Of a stretch of 64,000 nucleotides of DNA, positions 62,637-64,000 are shown one piece after another (position 1 is the stretch's first letter; every line of letters starts with the position of its first letter). The DNA lies in assembly GCA_020284085.1 (NCBI GenBank), contig JACEVL010000342.1, positions 669,501 through 733,500 on the forward strand. Direction: 5' to 3'. The position numbers and the translations under genes were made by a program. The notes beneath the pieces are model-generated. The model had not been told where the DNA came from, searched no databases, and saw only the letters and a program-made list of their open reading frames with translations. This DNA comes from Aporrectodea caliginosa. Lineage: Eukaryota > Annelida > Clitellata > Crassiclitellata > Lumbricidae.

Positions 62637-64000
62637 GAAGTAAGTAAGTAAGTAAGTAAGTAAGTATATTCTTTATTAACCAATTGCTAATCGCACTTTG
62701 GTGTACAGACATCTTATAAATGCAGTTTAAAAAGTATAAAGTATCCTGACAATAAACGTTTTTCGCATTAAGTAAATTAGTGTCAATATCCCTTAATAAA
62801 TCAACAGCACCTTGGTGCACAATCATTATAGTCCCGCATATATCTAAGAAGTCAACCAATGTTGATCAGACCTTATATATCATCCTAGTGATGAAATTTT
62901 TACGCATCAAATTATCTGCGGGAGGAATGATACGGTCATGAGCCCGGGGGCGGAGGGAATACTTAGAAGTTTTAATTGGGGGAAGCAAGTCATGTAAAAC
63001 ATGCCCATTATCCACCAGGATCGATGAAAAAAGGCGGGAATCAGCCTTTGTGCATAGTTGCTCAAAAGACAGGGAATCTCTAGGAAGATACTGATAGCGG
63101 ATCAAGCGACGCATCAAGACTTCAAACCTGTCTTTGTCACGTTGTCCCACGAAACCCCACCAGGCGGGTGAGGCATACAGCATTCTTGCCAAGGTAGTTG
63201 CTCGCACAACGTCATAAAGATGTAGACCACGCAGGCCATGGGCGACCAAAGTTCTCAAAGCGTAAAAGGATTGACGGGCCTGACAGCAAAGTCGTTGAAC
63301 ATGATTATTAAATCTTAAGTCATCAGAAATGGTTACTCCCAAAATCACCATACTGGTAACCCTAGCTAGACCTGTGGTGGGTCCAGGGGCAGTAAGGTAA
63401 CCAAGGCCCACCCTCGGACGGTGAATTATCATTTCACTGGTTTTCTTTTGGTTCAGCTTCAGGTTACAGTCAACAGCCCATCGGGAGATATGGTCCAATT
63501 CTAAAGTCACAGAAGCACTATTTGAGGAAGGGATCAAAAGGTAGCAGTCATCTGCATATTTGAGGAGCCTGTTTGCAGGGTTGGCTGCGTTAAGACTGGT
63601 TATTGCAGTGATAAAGTTCATAGGTCCAAAGCCCGATCCCTGGACCATACTGGCATTTATTTCAATGTAAGTTGATATTTCACCTAAGAATTTCGTACAA
63701 TGCTGGCGACCATTAAGGAAAGCAATGATCCAGTTATAGACATTGTCTGGAATTGGCAATTTCGCTAGTATGCTAGCCAGGTGTGTATGCCTGACAGTGT
63801 CAAAAGCTTTGGAAAAATCTAATGCTATCAAATGGACGTAATCGTTGGAATTAAGCATCTCTAATGTATTATGGATAATCGAGATAAGGGCAGCCGTGGT
63901 GGATCCAGTTGGTCGGAAGGCGTACTGATCAGAATATATGCGGTTTTGCAGGGGGTCAGTCAGGAATGGGTAAAAGAACCTGTGCACAATCTGCTTTTCA
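62637..64000 (-). mobile_element. LINE-X copy, continues past the window
   Basis: The 3' end is a (GTAA)n tail at 62637-62665 followed by TATTCTTTATTAACCAATTG. It extends leftwards on the minus strand to the window edge. Inserted in a hAT intron. Confidence 0.85.
62866..64000 (-). CDS. LINE-X ORF2, C-terminal part, open to the window edge
   Basis: At least 377 codons without a stop; the frame continues upstream of 63987 (EKQIVHRFF), so the GTG there is not a start. Reverse transcriptase: DQYAFRPTGST (20-30), LDFSKAFDTVRH (56-67), QGSGFGP (116-122), YADDCYLLIP (144-153), WAVDCNLKLNQKKTSEMIIH, LGVTISDDLRFNNHV and LYASPAWWGFVG, ending LRPRAHDRIIPPADNLMRK. All palm motifs (D...YADD) are intact, so this is the best-preserved RT here. 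In CR1/Jockey-type LINEs the protein reverse-transcribes its own RNA at a nicked target. Endonuclease lies, if present, beyond the window. Confidence 0.9.
   Translation of the reverse strand, partial: EKQIVHRFFYPFLTDPLQNRIYSDQYAFRPTGSTTAALISIIHNTLEMLNSNDYVHLIALDFSKAFDTVRHTHLASILAKLPIPDNVYNWIIAFLNGRQHCTKFLGEISTYIEINASMVQGSGFGPMNFITAITSLNAANPANRLLKYADDCYLLIPSSNSASVTLELDHISRWAVDCNLKLNQKKTSEMIIHRPRVGLGYLTAPGPTTGLARVTSMVILGVTISDDLRFNNHVQRLCCQARQSFYALRTLVAHGLRGLHLYDVVRATTLARMLYASPAWWGFVGQRDKDRFEVLMRRLIRYQYLPRDSLSFEQLCTKADSRLFSSILVDNGHVLHDLLPPIKTSKYSLRPRAHDRIIPPADNLMRKNFITRMIYKV

Overview
This is a repeat-dominated stretch of animal nuclear DNA. The evidence is eukaryotic throughout: spliced hAT and zinc-finger reading frames, non-LTR retrotransposons, tRNA-headed SINEs, TTAA, TA and 8-bp target duplications, long trinucleotide and tetranucleotide arrays, and AATAAA signals. 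Nothing fixes the species. The mix of families suggests a large, transposon-rich invertebrate genome, probably marine, but that is inference. No rRNA, no functional tRNA gene, no CRISPR array and no operon was seen.

Host genes are few. The best is a C2H2 zinc-finger gene at 12.0-13.9 kb (+): 17 tandem fingers plus a C-terminal one, broken by one inserted base. A short ankyrin-type exon resembling the start of SANS/USH1G or ANKS4B lies at 33.2-33.4 kb (-). An unidentified exon-like frame with a strong splice donor lies at 30.1-30.3 kb (+).

Almost everything else is mobile DNA, often nested. Names used below: R1, the most abundant composite repeat, with recurring modules (GTCGCCCTCCT...TTCGGACTGGCACC; GTGGCCGCCAAGGGCCGTTA; TTAAAGGTGTCTAAGACGAG) in both orientations; R2, a second composite repeat (18.7-19.6, 19.8/20.8, 25.2/26.9-27.7 kb). 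LINE-X is a CR1/Jockey-like LINE with a (TTAC)n tail; LINE-Y and LINE-Z are CR1-like 3' ends; L2-like is a LINE with a (TTACGA)n tail; RLE-LINE ends in a restriction-like endonuclease domain and an (AAT)n tail. SINE-A to SINE-E are five tRNA-headed short repeats. TTAA-1 to TTAA-5 are five piggyBac-like families flanked by TTAA.

Layout: 0-6 kb, R1, SINEs, a hAT MITE and a TTAA-2 relic; 6.7-9 kb, an L2-like LINE inserted in LINE-X with an 8-bp target duplication; 10-15 kb, an RTE-like relic and the zinc-finger gene; 15-17.6 kb, a Charlie-type hAT relic and a 563-codon LINE-X frame; 18-29 kb, R2, TTAA-1, TTAA-2, SINEs and hairpins; 29-39 kb, the candidate exons and TTAA-3, -4 and -5; 40.2-43.5 kb, a head-to-tail array of palindrome-rich inverted-repeat elements carrying a Ginger/KRBA2-like integrase fragment; 45-47 kb, tandem RLE-LINE 3' ends in (AAT)n; 50-52.2 kb, degenerate tandem repeats and a large inverted repeat; 53-60 kb, RTE, SINE, TTAA-1 and LINE-X relics; 59.7-64 kb, a deleted mariner element, a spliced hAT element with other insertions, and a LINE-X copy running off the window.

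The strongest candidates for something undescribed are the integrase-carrying palindromic array, the set of TTAA elements that share a subterminal GGGGT..ACCCC palindrome, and the RLE-LINE copies stacked in AAT microsatellite.
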